A DNA stretch of 64,000 nt from Salinihabitans flavidus (lineage in GTDB: Bacteria; Pseudomonadota; Alphaproteobacteria; Rhodobacterales; Rhodobacteraceae). The stretch covers positions 40,769 to 104,768 of the forward strand of contig NZ_FODS01000014.1 in assembly GCF_900110425.1 (NCBI RefSeq), in the 5' to 3' direction. A model generated the notes under the pieces. That model searched no databases, was not told where the DNA came from, and was given only the letters and a program-made list of their open reading frames with translations. Made by a program: the position numbers and the translations under genes. How positions within the stretch are numbered: the first letter of the stretch is position 1; the number at the start of each line of letters is the position of its first letter. Shown here one piece after another: positions 8,424 through 17,888 of this stretch.

Positions 8424-9935
8424 TCAGCGCAGGCGCTGACCGTTGGCAAGCACCTGACCTTCCTCGTTGATCTCGATCGTCGAGGTGAGCTTGTCGTCGC
8501 CCGCAGGCACGGCGAACATGCCCATCATCATGCGCGCGCCGCTGGCCTGCTCCTTGGGCAGCATCCCCATCTCCACCAGCGTGTCGAGAAGCTGGTTGGC
8601 GCCGGTGAGACGCAGATCGAGTGCCCCCTCGGGCCGGGGCAGGCCATCGAAGGTTTCCGTGTCGGAATTGTCGAAGGTGAAATCGCCGGTGCCGGTCAGT
8701 TCCGCCCCGGCGACGTTCAGCCGCAGATCGTTGAGCGAGGCGCTGTGCAATTCTCCGGGCATCTCGTCCATCTCCTGCGCCTCTTCGCTCATCATGTTCA
8801 TCAGCAGGCGCGCCGTGCCGGTGATATCGAGCGACAGTGTGGCCGGATCGCGCGGCAGCATCTGGCCGGGGTCGAACATGCCCCAGAGCGCGTCATCCAC
8901 GCTGAGATCGGCCAGCCGCAGTTTCAGCCCGAAATCCTGCAAATCCTCGCTCTTGGCGAGTGGCAAAAGAAGGCCATAGGCGAGCTCCCCGATGCCGGCA
9001 CTGATCGGAATCGGCAGCTCGGCGCCGGCCATGTCGATCGTCACGCCGCTGGTGCCGCCGTCATAGCGCATCCGCTCCTTGTTCATCGCGACCTCGAAAA
9101 ATCCCGATTCGGAGGAGAAATTGCCCGATATCGGCTTCCCGCTCTCCATGCCGGAAAAAGCCATCGAGCCGCCGCCCTGTTCAAAGCGGCCTTCGATGTC
9201 GAACCCGGCGTTGAAGAATTCCTCCGGGTCTTCGGAGTCCATGTCGAGCGGCAGATCGCCACGGAAATCAAGGCTCAGATCGCGCATCTCGCCATTGAAG
9301 GAGGCCCGATCACGTTCAGGGTTCTCGAGATCCTGCCCCGAGAACATGTATGTCAGTGTCTCGGCGGAGATGGATTGACGGACCCGGCGCAAATCCGTTG
9401 TCGCCATGCTGGAGTTGCCCTGAACATTGTCCAGCGAGGCATCGAAACCGGCGGCCTCGACGACTTCTCCGTCCACCACGATTTCGGTCAGGGTGGCCCC
9501 CATGCTGTCGGCGGAATAGGCATAGCTGATGTCGCGCGGCGCGCCGGAGGCGGTCATCGCGAGGGTGTCATAGGTCAGATCCAGCGTGATATCGACCGCT
9601 TCCTCGTCCTCGGGGCGGAGGTTGATCACGAGCGGAGAGGAGGCGGGCATGATGATCTGCACCGTGCCGTCACCATTGTCGCGAAAGGCGATTTCCGACA
9701 GCGACACGGTGACGGTGCCGTCCTCGTCGGGAATGTCGCCGCTCATGGTGAGACCGGTGACGGTGAGCGTATCGCCGGACCGCGATTCGTTGCCGGAAAC
9801 CTCATAGCCGGAACTGCCAAGATACCCTTGCCATGATTGCCAGACATCCTGCGGGGTGACATCGGCGAGAGCGCCTCCGCCGCTCAGGATCAGGGAGACG
9901 GCAGTTGCCGGGACAATATGATTTGATGGGAACAT
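8424..9935 (-). CDS. DUF2125 secreted protein
   Basis: The 503-residue product has a short signal peptide (about residues 1-25, ending GGGALADV). The mature part is acidic and rich in beta-strand-like repeats of the form D(L/I)xLDLxYD, with repeated low-pI segments (..DIPDEDGTVTV..). It matches what I recall of DUF2125, a periplasmic family of Rhizobiales and Rhodobacterales with unknown function. The strand-rich layout resembles lipid- or LPS-handling periplasmic proteins, but this is only an impression. The ribosome binding site AAGGTGAG precedes the ATG. It is monocistronic, with a large hairpin behind it. Confidence 0.8.
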   Translation of the reverse strand: MFPSNHIVPATAVSLILSGGGALADVTPQDVWQSWQGYLGSSGYEVSGNESRSGDTLTVTGLTMSGDIPDEDGTVTVSLSEIAFRDNGDGTVQIIMPASSPLVINLRPEDEEAVDITLDLTYDTLAMTASGAPRDISYAYSADSMGATLTEIVVDGEVVEAAGFDASLDNVQGNSSMATTDLRRVRQSISAETLTYMFSGQDLENPERDRASFNGEMRDLSLDFRGDLPLDMDSEDPEEFFNAGFDIEGRFEQGGGSMAFSGMESGKPISGNFSSESGFFEVAMNKERMRYDGGTSGVTIDMAGAELPIPISAGIGELAYGLLLPLAKSEDLQDFGLKLRLADLSVDDALWGMFDPGQMLPRDPATLSLDITGTARLLMNMMSEEAQEMDEMPGELHSASLNDLRLNVAGAELTGTGDFTFDNSDTETFDGLPRPEGALDLRLTGANQLLDTLVEMGMLPKEQASGARMMMGMFAVPAGDDKLTSTIEINEEGQVLANGQRLR

Positions 9936-10083
9936 AACTCACCTTTCGCTTCGGGAAAATTTTTCACAGCTTCCGCCGATGCGCGCGCCGGGTCAAGGGG
10001 GCGTGCGGGCTGTCGGGGCTGGACCCGTGGCGCCGGCCGGTTTACCAGTTTGCGGCAGAACGCAGCACAGGCGGAGGCGCGAT

Positions 10084-10836
10084 ATGACCGACATGACGGG
10101 AAAGACGATTCTGATCACCGGGGCGAGCCGGGGCATCGGTGCCAGCGCGGCGCGGGTTTTCGCCGACGCGGGGGCGAATGTCGCGCTTGTGGCGCGCAGC
10201 GAGGAGGCGATTGCCGATCTGACCGCCGAGATCGGCGCGCAGGCGGTGGCGATCCCCTGCGACGTGAGCCGCTACTGGGAGGTGGAAAAGGCCATCAACG
10301 CCACCGTGGGGCAGTTCGGCGGGCTGGACGTGCTCATCAACAACGCCGGGGTGATCGAGCCGATTGCCCATCTGGCCGAGGCGGACCCCGACGGCTGGGC
10401 CCATGCCATCGACATCAACCTCAAGGGCGTGTTCCACGGGATGCGCGCGGCGATGCCGGTGATGCAGGCGGCGGGCGGCGGGTCGATCCTGACCGTGAGT
10501 TCCGGCGCGGCGCACAGCCCGATCGAGGCGTGGAGCCATTACTGCGCCTCCAAGGCGGGGGTGGCGATGCTGACCGCCTGCGCCGATCTGGAGGGGCGCG
10601 CGAAGGGTATCCGCGCCATTGGCCTGTCGCCCGGCACGGTGGCCACCGAGATGCAGCGCGAGATCAAGGCCAGCGGCATCAACCCGGTCAGCAAGCTCGA
10701 CTGGTCCGACCATGTGCCGCCCGAATGGCCCGCGAGAACCCTTTTGTGGATGTGCGGGCCGGACGCCGATGACTGGCTTGGCGGGGAGATCGCGCTGCGC
10801 GACGAGGAGATCCGGCGCAGGGTGGGCCTGATTTGA
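10084..10836 (+). CDS. SDR-family oxidoreductase
   Basis: The 250-residue product is a classical NAD(P)-dependent short-chain dehydrogenase. It has TGASRGIG (cofactor loop, about residues 12-19), NNAG (about 88-91), an active-site Ser block (TVSSGAA) and YCASK with the catalytic Tyr and Lys. The reaction is unknown. ATG 10084 follows an AGGCGGAGG-type ribosome site; the longer ORF from 9979 would prepend a Pro/Gly-rich stretch and is unlikely. Its stop overlaps the start of the next gene, an enoyl-CoA hydratase homologue, pointing to joint action on a CoA- or acyl-linked substrate. Confidence 0.9.
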   Translation: MTDMTGKTILITGASRGIGASAARVFADAGANVALVARSEEAIADLTAEIGAQAVAIPCDVSRYWEVEKAINATVGQFGGLDVLINNAGVIEPIAHLAEADPDGWAHAIDINLKGVFHGMRAAMPVMQAAGGGSILTVSSGAAHSPIEAWSHYCASKAGVAMLTACADLEGRAKGIRAIGLSPGTVATEMQREIKASGINPVSKLDWSDHVPPEWPARTLLWMCGPDADDWLGGEIALRDEEIRRRVGLI

Positions 10837-11447
10837 TCCAGCTGGACAAAGAGGCGGGCGGGCTCTGGATCGTGACGCTCAATCGCCCGGAGAAGGCCAA
10901 TTCGCTGACCGAAGCGATGCTGACGGAACTGGCCGGGATCGCAGAGGGCGCGCAGGAGGCGCGGGGGCTGATCCTGACCGGGGCGGGCCGGGTGTTTTCC
11001 GCCGGGGCCGATCTTGACGAGGCGCGCGCGGGGTTGGCGACAAGCCCCTTGTGGGAAAGGCTTTCGGGCGCCATCGCGGCCCTTCCGGGGATGACGATTG
11101 CCGCGCTCAACGGCACGCTGGCGGGGGGCGCGACGGGCATGGCGCTGGCCTGCGATATGCGGCTGGCGGTGCCGGGGGCGAAATTCTTCTACCCGGTGAT
11201 GAAGCTTGGCTATCTGCCGCAGCCGTCGGACCCGGCGCGGATGGCGGCGCTGATCGGGCCGGCGCGCACGAAGATGATCCTGATGGGCGGGCAGAAGATC
11301 GACGCGGCGGAGGCGTTGCGCTTCGGGCTGATCGAACGGATCGTGGAGGACGGGAACGTGGTGGCGGCGGCGCGCGAGATCCTGACCGATACGCTGGCCG
11401 CCGATCCGCGGATCGCCGCCGGGATCAAATCCGCCTGCGGGGGGTAG
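10833..11447 (+). CDS. Short enoyl-CoA hydratase/isomerase-family protein
   Basis: This 204-residue crotonase-fold protein is shorter than the usual ~255-260 because the C-terminal helical trimerisation part is reduced. Oxyanion-hole blocks are visible: FSAGADLDEAR (about residues 54-64) and NGTLAGGATGMALACDMRLA. The usual catalytic Glu positions are not clearly kept, since the region after the second block reads KFFYPVMKLGYLPQP, so activity may differ from hydration. The start is TTG 10833 within TTGA, sharing four bases with the SDR stop, a coupling arrangement. No better ATG lies nearby. Confidence 0.82.
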   Translation: MIQLDKEAGGLWIVTLNRPEKANSLTEAMLTELAGIAEGAQEARGLILTGAGRVFSAGADLDEARAGLATSPLWERLSGAIAALPGMTIAALNGTLAGGATGMALACDMRLAVPGAKFFYPVMKLGYLPQPSDPARMAALIGPARTKMILMGGQKIDAAEALRFGLIERIVEDGNVVAAAREILTDTLAADPRIAAGIKSACGG

Positions 11448-11487
11448 GTTTGGGCCGTGTTTCGCCTGTTTTTCAAGGGGATACCCC

Positions 11488-12651
11488 ATGAGCCTTGCGC
11501 TCGTCATCGGGGGCGGCCCGGCTGGCCTCATGGCGGCGGAACGGCTGGCGGAGACCGGCGCGCGGGTGATCGTGGCCGAGGCGAAACCGTCGGTGGCGCG
11601 CAAGCTTCTCATGGCCGGGAAATCGGGGTTGAACTTGACGAAGGAGGAGCCGTTCGACCGCTTCCTCGCCGCCTATGCCGAGGCGGCGCCGCCCCTGCGC
11701 CCGATGCTGGAGGCGTTCGGCCCGCAGGCGGTGCGGGACTGGGTCGAAGGGCTTGGCCAGGATGTGTTCGCCGGGTCCACCGGGCGGGTGTTTCCAAAGG
11801 CGATGAAAGCCTCTCCGCTGGTGCGGGCGTGGCTGGCGCGGCTGGCCGGTCTGGGGGTGGAGATCAAGCCCCGCTGGCGCTGGATCGGGGGGGCGTATCG
11901 CTTTGATACGCCTCAAGGAATTCAGGAGGTTACGCCGGATGTGGTGGTGCTGGCCTGTGGCGGGGCAAGCTGGGCGCGGCTGGGATCGGACGGGGCATGG
12001 ACGGCGCTGTTGGAGGATGTGCCGCTGGCGCCGTTCCAGCCGGCGAACGTGGGGTTTCGCGTTGCGTGGTCGGCGCATATGCGGGCCCATTTCGGCGCCC
12101 CGGTCAAGGGCGTGGCGCTGATCGCCGGGTCGGTGCGGTCGCGCGGGGAGGTGGTGATTTCCGCCGAAGGTCTGGAAGGCGGGGGAATCTACGCGGTGGC
12201 GCGTGCGCTGCGCGAGGGGGCGCCGCTTCACCTTGATCTGATGCCCGATGTGACGCAGGCGGAGATCGCGCGCAAGCTGGCGCGGGGGCACGGAAAAGCG
12301 TCCGTTTCCAATCACTTGCGCAAGGCTCTGGGACTCGATCCGGTCAAGCGCGCATTGCTGATGGAGGGCGCGCCCCGGCCCCTGCCGGAGCATCTGGCGC
12401 CGCTGGTCAAGGCGCTGCCGCTGCGCCTTGAGGGGCCGCGCCCGATGGATGAGGCGATTTCGGTCGCAGGTGGCGTGCGGTTCGCGGCGCTCGATTCGGG
12501 GCTGATGCTGCGGGCGCGGCCGGGGGTGTTCGTGGCCGGCGAGATGATCGACTGGGAGGCGCCGACGGGGGGCTATCTTCTCAATGCCTGTTTCGCCACC
12601 GGACGGTGGGCTGGCGAGCATGCGGCGCGGTTCCTGCGCGAATCAGGTTAA
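11488..12651 (+). CDS. TIGR03862-family flavoprotein (HI0933-like)
   Basis: The 387-residue product is a predicted FAD/NAD(P)-binding oxidoreductase. It has an N-terminal Rossmann block (VIGGGPAGLMAA, residues 6-17), the family sequence ARKLLMAGKSGLNLTKEE, a mid-protein VVVLACGGAS, and a C-terminal FAD-binding block (FVAGEMIDWEAPTGGYLLNACFATG, quoted in part). It resembles YhiN/HI0933 proteins; the substrate is unknown. The last codons and the stop (GAATCAGGTTAA) coincide with the left end of repeat A copy 2, so its C-terminus RESG* is partly dictated by the repeat. Confidence 0.88.
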   Translation: MSLALVIGGGPAGLMAAERLAETGARVIVAEAKPSVARKLLMAGKSGLNLTKEEPFDRFLAAYAEAAPPLRPMLEAFGPQAVRDWVEGLGQDVFAGSTGRVFPKAMKASPLVRAWLARLAGLGVEIKPRWRWIGGAYRFDTPQGIQEVTPDVVVLACGGASWARLGSDGAWTALLEDVPLAPFQPANVGFRVAWSAHMRAHFGAPVKGVALIAGSVRSRGEVVISAEGLEGGGIYAVARALREGAPLHLDLMPDVTQAEIARKLARGHGKASVSNHLRKALGLDPVKRALLMEGAPRPLPEHLAPLVKALPLRLEGPRPMDEAISVAGGVRFAALDSGLMLRARPGVFVAGEMIDWEAPTGGYLLNACFATGRWAGEHAARFLRESG

Positions 12652-12757
12652 GCGGTTGAATTCGCAGAAAACGGCATGTCGGTAAAACGTCGGTATCGCG
12701 TCGGTATCACGTCGGTGGCGAGGGGCCCGGGAGACGCGGTGAACGCGGCGCACGGTG
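12639..12757 (+). repeat. Family A repeat, copy 2 (degenerate, right end lost)
   Basis: The left end CGAATCAGG-TTAA lacks one G relative to the other copies and overlaps the end of the flavoprotein gene. CGGT units begin at 12680, 12691, 12702 and 12713, still exactly 11 bp apart. The GTGAACGCGG block that precedes the hairpin in other copies is seen near 12737, but the right stem and the GAGTATTT..CAGAGAAA end are not recognisable. Confidence 0.8.
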
Positions 12758-12981
12758 AGGGCGCGTTAACCTTTGTGCCGGTCGGCGGGGTTTGACCCAG
12801 CGGCGCGCGCGTGCCGCGCGCCCATTGTCATTTTTGCGTTCAGGCCACGCAGGCCCATGTCAGTTCGCGCTCGGGCCGCGCAGGCCCCGGGGCGCCGCCC
12901 CGGACCCCGAGGTATTTGGCCCGAAAAGACGACGGGGGGTTCGGCGGATCGGAGGGGGCGCTTTGCCTCTTGCGTGGAGCG
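12758..12981. other. GC-rich convergent intergenic region, no gene seen
   Basis: With copy 2 of repeat A this fills the 330-bp gap between the flavoprotein and GST genes. It contains a GGCGCGCGCG/CGCGCGCC inverted repeat around 12802-12822 and repeat B copy 1 (12889-12930). I see no credible ORF. Confidence 0.5.
12889..12930 (+). repeat. Family B GC-hairpin repeat, copy 1
   Basis: A GGGGCG/CGCCCC palindromic core (12889-12901) is followed by GGACCCCGAGGTATTTGGCC and CGAAAAGA. The same arrangement appears inverted at 44924-44971. It lies about 50 bp beyond the GST stop codon. Such GC-hairpin plus GAGGTATTTG elements recur in Rhodobacteraceae genomes as far as I recall, perhaps as REP-like elements or terminators. 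Confidence 0.65.
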
Positions 12982-13569
12982 TCAGGCGGTGGCGAGCGCG
13001 CGTTTGAAGGCCGGGCGGGCGCGGGCGCGTTTGAGGTAGGCGGCGAAGTCGGGGTTGTCCGCCGGAAACTCCGCCTTCATCGCCCAGCCGCCGCAGTGGG
13101 CCAGCAGGATGTCGGGGATGGTGAACGCCTCTCCCATCAGGAAGGGGCCTTCGCAGTCCTGCATGAGGCGGTCGATATTGCGGGCGTATTCCCATTTCAG
13201 CGGTGCCTTGATGGCCGGAACGCGATGTTCTTCCGGCAGAACGAAGCTGTGGCGGGCGGCGGTCCAGAGCAGGGCGTCCACCTCGTCGAGGATGCGGTGG
13301 GTGAAGGCGTCCAGCCGGGCGCGGTCGATGGTGCCCGCGGGGTAGGTCAGCGCGCCGTGCTTGTCGGCCAGATAGGTGAGGATCGCCGCCGAATCGGTGA
13401 TCACGTCATCGCCGTCGCGGAAGATCGGCACCTTACCCGAGGCCGACAGGGCCGCGACAGCGTCGGAATGGGGCCCGTCCTGTTGATGGGTGTAGGGCTG
13501 GCCCAGTTCCTCCAGCGCCCAGAGCACGCGGAAGGTGCGGGTCGTGGTCTTGCCGATCACATCATACAT
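12982..13569 (-). CDS. Glutathione S-transferase family protein
   Basis: A 195-residue cytosolic GST. The N-terminal thioredoxin-like domain (residues 1-75) has the GKVPIF cis-Pro loop and a DSAAILTYL stretch for glutathione binding, and the C-terminal helical domain has FTIPDILLAHC. The substrate is unknown. ATG 13569 (MYDVIGKTTT) gives the normal N-terminus; an ORF from 13947 adds a Pro/Arg-rich leader from another gene's antisense. It is monocistronic, followed by repeat B copy 1. Confidence 0.88.
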   Translation of the reverse strand: MYDVIGKTTTRTFRVLWALEELGQPYTHQQDGPHSDAVAALSASGKVPIFRDGDDVITDSAAILTYLADKHGALTYPAGTIDRARLDAFTHRILDEVDALLWTAARHSFVLPEEHRVPAIKAPLKWEYARNIDRLMQDCEGPFLMGEAFTIPDILLAHCGGWAMKAEFPADNPDFAAYLKRARARPAFKRALATA

Positions 13570-13667
13570 TCGGGGGAGTGTCCTGTTGCCTGTGTTCTGT
13601 CGCGGCGGAGTGTTGCCGCGATTGCGGGGCCGGGGCAAGGGGGCGCGGCACGGGCCGGTTCGGGAGG

Positions 13668-14693
13668 TCAGCGCGCGCCGAGCCACGCCAGCCGCAGCAG
13701 CGCGCGTTCCACCAGCGCCATCGCGGGCGCGGTCTGCCCCGCCGAGCGCAGCGTGAGATCGGTGTCGGTGAGCAGGGTGAGCGCCTGTTCCAGCCTCGGC
13801 GCGCCCCAGTTCTGCGCCTGCCGCAGCATCCGGTCGCGCCGGGGGCCGAAGATCGGCGGGCGCATCCGCGCGATGCCCTGCGCCGCGCCGCCGGGATCGG
13901 AGGCGGCGGTGTAGAGCGCGCGGAAATGCCGGGTCGCGCCGATGCACAGGCCCACCGGCTGCACCCCCTGCGCCTGAAGCCGGCGCAGCACCGGGCCGAG
14001 ATCGCCGGGCCGTCCCTCTGCCACGATGTGCAGCACGTCGTCGAGCGCGGCCTCGGTCGAGAGGGGCGCGCAGGCGGCGATGTCTTCGGAGGTCACGGGG
14101 GTGTCGTCGCCGATCTTGTAGAGCGCGAGTTTCTGGAGGGTCTGGCGGAAATCGCCCGGATCGATGCTGCGCGACAGGGCGGTGAGGTCGGTCATGGCGT
14201 CGCGGTCCAGATCGGTCAGCCCGGAGCGTTTCAGCTCCGCCTCGATCTCTTCGCGCGAGGGCGGATCGTCGTAGATGCCCGCCGCATAGGCGTTGGGGTG
14301 CGATTCGAAGAGCTTGCGCAGTTTCGATGTGGCCTTGAGCGCGCCGGCGGTCACGATCACCTGCGCGTCACCGGGGGCCCAGTCGTCCAGCGCGGCGGCG
14401 ATGGCGGGGGCGGCGGTGTCGTTCGCATCCTCGACAAAGGCGGCGCGGGGGCCGGGGAAAAATCCCGCCGCCTTGATCGCGTCATGCAGCGCGGCGGGAT
14501 CCTTTCGCAGGTCGCCGCCGGGCAGGCGGGTGAGGCGCATCTCCTCCTCTCCGGTCTCGCCGATCAGGGCGCGGATCACCTCTTGCCGGCGCAGGGCGAC
14601 GCGCATGGCGTCGCCTCCGTAGATCAGAAGGCCGGTGCGGTCGGGGTCCGGCCGGGCGAAATAGCGCGGGGCGTCGCGGGGCGAGAGTTTCAT
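13668..14693 (-). CDS. holA: DNA polymerase III delta subunit
   Basis: The 341-residue product is the delta subunit of the clamp loader, which opens the beta clamp. It has the usual family length, the N-terminal LLIYGGDAMRV block, a PGPRAAFVEDAND region, and C-terminal helices typical of HolA (RLEQALTLLTDTDLTLR). It is the last gene of leuS-lptE-holA, with the ATG sharing four bases (ATGA) with the lptE stop. This order, leuS then lptE then holA, is a widely conserved bacterial arrangement and supports the call. Confidence 0.92.
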   Translation of the reverse strand: MKLSPRDAPRYFARPDPDRTGLLIYGGDAMRVALRRQEVIRALIGETGEEEMRLTRLPGGDLRKDPAALHDAIKAAGFFPGPRAAFVEDANDTAAPAIAAALDDWAPGDAQVIVTAGALKATSKLRKLFESHPNAYAAGIYDDPPSREEIEAELKRSGLTDLDRDAMTDLTALSRSIDPGDFRQTLQKLALYKIGDDTPVTSEDIAACAPLSTEAALDDVLHIVAEGRPGDLGPVLRRLQAQGVQPVGLCIGATRHFRALYTAASDPGGAAQGIARMRPPIFGPRRDRMLRQAQNWGAPRLEQALTLLTDTDLTLRSAGQTAPAMALVERALLRLAWLGAR

Positions 14694-15184
14694 TGTGGCA
14701 GGCGGGCGGCATAGGCCATGAGGTTCGCGGTGACGCGGTCGGCCAGAATGGTCATCAGCCGCTCGCGCGCGTCGGCGCGGGCGGCGCGGGTGGCCACGGT
14801 GCTGCCGGTGGTGGAAAAGCCGGTGAAGCTGTCGACGCGTCCCGATGTCAGCTCTTCATCGGTGCCCAGATCGCGCAGGGTGTAGCGCAGATCGCCCAGC
14901 AGGTTGTAGCGCGTGGTGCGGTTGTCGGAGGTGACGGCCATCGATTCGCGCCGCGTGGTGAGCGCGAGCGAGAGCCCGTATTGCGGTGCCTGCGCGCGGC
15001 CCAGCCGGTTTTCCAGTTCCCGCACCAGAAGGTAGCTGTCGCTGTCCGTGGGCTCGTCGATCAGGATGCGGTTCTGAAGCTGCGACGCGCCGCCCGATGG
15101 CCCGTAGGCGGGCGTGAAGCCGCAGCCGCCCAGAAGGACGGCGGCGGACAGAAACAGGAAGCGGCGGCGGTCAGATGACGACAT
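14690..15184 (-). CDS. lptE: LPS-assembly lipoprotein LptE
   Basis: This 164-residue outer-membrane lipoprotein should plug the LptD barrel and help deliver LPS to the surface. The signal peptide carries a lipobox LLGGC with the acylated Cys at residue 21, then the familiar CGFTPAYG opening. Position between leuS and holA is the standard LptE context. It overlaps leuS by 14 bp and holA by 4 bp, so expression is tightly linked. Confidence 0.92.
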   Translation of the reverse strand: MSSSDRRRFLFLSAAVLLGGCGFTPAYGPSGGASQLQNRILIDEPTDSDSYLLVRELENRLGRAQAPQYGLSLALTTRRESMAVTSDNRTTRYNLLGDLRYTLRDLGTDEELTSGRVDSFTGFSTTGSTVATRAARADARERLMTILADRVTANLMAYAARLPQ

Positions 15185-17711
15185 TCACGATCCGTCCGGG
15201 GACGACGATGAGTTTTTTCGGCTGGGCCCCGTCCAGCACACGAATGACAGCTTCGTGCGCGAGGACCAGCTTTTCAACCTCTTGTTTGGGCATATCGCGC
15301 GGCACGCTGATTTCCGCGCGGCGTTTGCCGTTGACCTGAATTGGCAGGGTGACGTTTTCCTCCACCAGCATGGCCTCGTCTGCCTGCGGCCACGGGGCAT
15401 TGAGCACAAGGCCCGTCCCGCCAAGCATCTGCCATATCTCCTCGGACAGGTGCGGGGTCATGGGGGACATGAGCTGCGCGAGGGTGCGGGCGGCCTGCTG
15501 GCGGGCCTGCGCGCCGGCCTTCGATCTGGCGAGCGTTCCGGTGAAGGCGTAGAGCTTGGCGATGGCGGCGTTGAAGCCGAAGGCGTCCACGCCGAGGGTC
15601 ACGTCGCGGATGGTCTTGTGCATCTCGCGCAGCAGCTCGTCGTCGCCCTGTCCTTCGCCCTGTGCCTGCGCGATGTCGGAGGCGAGGCGGTGGACGCGGG
15701 CGAGGTGTTTATGCGCGGCCTCGGCGCCCGCGGCGGTCCACTCCACGTCACGTTCCGGCGGGCTGTCGGACAGTACGAACCAGCGCGCGGTATCGGCGCC
15801 GTATTGCGAGATGATCGTGACGGGATCGACCACGTTGTTCTTGGACTTCGACATCTTGGCGGAGGGGACGATGTCCACCTCCGTGCCGTCCTTCAGAAAG
15901 GCGCGGCCGTCGCGCAGCGTCACCTCTTCGGGATAGTGATAGACCGGGCGGCCATCGGCGCCCCGGCTTTGATAGATGGCGTGAGTCACCATGCCTTGGG
16001 TGAAGAGCGCGTCGAAGGGTTCCTTCGACTTGGCGGGCAGGTGGCCGGTCAGGTGCATCGCGCGGGCGAAGAAGCGCGAATAGAGCAGGTGCAGGATCGC
16101 GTGTTCGATGCCGCCGATATACTGATCCACGTTCATCCAGTAGTCGGCATCCTCCATCACCGTGGGGGTGTCGGCGTGCGGCGCGGTGAAGCGGGCGAAA
16201 TACCACGAGGAATCGACGAATGTGTCCATTGTGTCGGTCTCGCGCCGGGCGTGGTTGCCGCAGGCCGGGCAGGCGCAGTCGCGCCATGTGGGATGGCGGT
16301 CAAGCGGGTTGCCGGGCTGATCGAAGCTGACGTCATCGGGCAGGCGGATCGGCAGGTTCTCTTTCTTCTCGGGCACCACGCCGCAGGCGTCGCAATGGAC
16401 CACGGGAATCGGGCAGCCCCAGTAGCGTTGCCGCGACAGGCCCCAGTCGCGCAGGCGGTAGTTGGTCACCCCCTTGCCCCAGCCCTGCTGCTCGGCAAAG
16501 CGGATCGTGGCGTCGATCGCCTCTTGACCGGTGGCTACGTCGATGCCGGTGAAATGATCGACCCAACGCACCTTTTCGGTTTTCGGCGGGATGAACGCCA
16601 CGTCGCCGACCGGCGTATCGTCGTCCAGCGCGAAGAAGGTGTTCCTGACCGGCAGCCCGTATTTGCGCGCGAAATCGAGGTCGCGCTGATCGTGGGCGGG
16701 CACGCCGAAGATCGCGCCGGTGCCGTAGTCCATCAGGATGAAATTGGCGATCCAGACCGGAAGCTCCCAGTTCGGATCGAGCGGGTGGCGCACGGTCAGC
16801 CCGGTGTCGAGGCCGACTTTCTCGGCCTTCTCAATGGCCTCTTCGGTGGTGCCGCCCTTGCGCATGGCGGCGACGGCGCGGGCCACGGCGGGGTCTTTCG
16901 CCTCAAGCTCCCGGGCCAGCGGGTGATCGGGGGAGATGCCGATGAAGGAGGCGCCCATGAGCGTGTCGGGACGGGTCGTGTAAACCTCGATCCCGCCGCC
17001 GTCCGTGCGCTCAAAGGAGAATTGCAGCCCGCGCGAGCGCCCGATCCAGTTTTCCTGCATCAGCCGGACCTTGGCGGGCCAGTCGTCGAGCGTGTCCAGC
17101 GCGTCGAGAAGCTCGCCGGAGAAATCCGAGATGCGGAAGAACCACTGCGTCAACTCGCGCCGCTCCACCTCGGCGCCGGAACGCCAGCCGCGTCCGTTCT
17201 CCACCTGTTCGTTGGCCAGAACGGTCATGTCCACCGGGTCCCAGTTGACCACCGCGTTCTTGCGATACACCAGCCCCTTTTCGAGAAAGTCGAGGAACAG
17301 CGCCTGTTGCTGGCCGTAGTATTCGGGATCGCAGGTGGCGAACTCGCGGCTCCAGTCAATCGACAGGCCCAGCGGCTTCATCTGGTCGCGCATGTCGTCG
17401 ATGTTGGAATAGGTCCAGTCCTTGGGGTGGCCGCCGCTCGCCATCGCGGCGTTTTCGGCGGGCATTCCGAAGGCGTCCCAGCCCATCGGGTGCAGCACGT
17501 TGTGCCCGGTCGCCCGCTTGTAGCGCGCCACCACGTCGCCCATCGTGTAGTTGCGCACATGGCCGATGTGAATGCGTCCCGACGGATAGGGAAACATTTC
17601 CAGCACGTAATACTTCGGCCGGGTTTCGTCCCGTTCGGCCCGGAATGATCCGGCCTTGTCCCAGGCCTCTTGCCATTTCGCTTCGATCTCGGCGGCGGTG
17701 TAGCGCGACAT
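15171..17711 (-). CDS. leuS: Leucyl-tRNA synthetase
   Basis: The 846-residue class I synthetase charges tRNA-Leu. The HIGH motif is at residues 48-51 (within [11 protein letters not shown]), an editing (CP1) domain and a Cys-rich zinc-type insert (CDACGVVP .. CACPACG) lie in the middle, and KMSKSKNN sits in the C-terminal half. Length is normal. ATG 17711 gives [10 protein letters not shown]; a longer in-frame ORF to 18932 is the antisense of the neighbouring glycosyltransferase and is rejected. Confidence 0.97.
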   Translation of the reverse strand: MSRYTAAEIEAKWQEAWDKAGSFRAERDETRPKYYVLEMFPYPSGRIHIGHVRNYTMGDVVARYKRATGHNVLHPMGWDAFGMPAENAAMASGGHPKDWTYSNIDDMRDQMKPLGLSIDWSREFATCDPEYYGQQQALFLDFLEKGLVYRKNAVVNWDPVDMTVLANEQVENGRGWRSGAEVERRELTQWFFRISDFSGELLDALDTLDDWPAKVRLMQENWIGRSRGLQFSFERTDGGGIEVYTTRPDTLMGASFIGISPDHPLARELEAKDPAVARAVAAMRKGGTTEEAIEKAEKVGLDTGLTVRHPLDPNWELPVWIANFILMDYGTGAIFGVPAHDQRDLDFARKYGLPVRNTFFALDDDTPVGDVAFIPPKTEKVRWVDHFTGIDVATGQEAIDATIRFAEQQGWGKGVTNYRLRDWGLSRQRYWGCPIPVVHCDACGVVPEKKENLPIRLPDDVSFDQPGNPLDRHPTWRDCACPACGNHARRETDTMDTFVDSSWYFARFTAPHADTPTVMEDADYWMNVDQYIGGIEHAILHLLYSRFFARAMHLTGHLPAKSKEPFDALFTQGMVTHAIYQSRGADGRPVYHYPEEVTLRDGRAFLKDGTEVDIVPSAKMSKSKNNVVDPVTIISQYGADTARWFVLSDSPPERDVEWTAAGAEAAHKHLARVHRLASDIAQAQGEGQGDDELLREMHKTIRDVTLGVDAFGFNAAIAKLYAFTGTLARSKAGAQARQQAARTLAQLMSPMTPHLSEEIWQMLGGTGLVLNAPWPQADEAMLVEENVTLPIQVNGKRRAEISVPRDMPKQEVEKLVLAHEAVIRVLDGAQPKKLIVVPGRIVNVVI

Positions 17712-17888
17712 GCGGACGGTCCTTCGCAACTGGGCGTGTTGGGATGCCGGGCGCGAGCGGACCGGCCTTGCCGCGTGATAGGCGCACCGGCGCGCGTGGT
17801 CCAGTCCCGCAGGCGAAAAAACACCCCATTGGCAGGTGGATGCGCGGGCGGGTAGAAAGGAAGGAGGGGCGTTCGATACGGAATTGTC

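Noticed and set aside
15114..17648. 844-residue open frame antisense to leuS
   Set aside because: High GC makes long antisense frames; the product is His/Arg/Gly-rich with no domain and the other strand carries an intact leuS.
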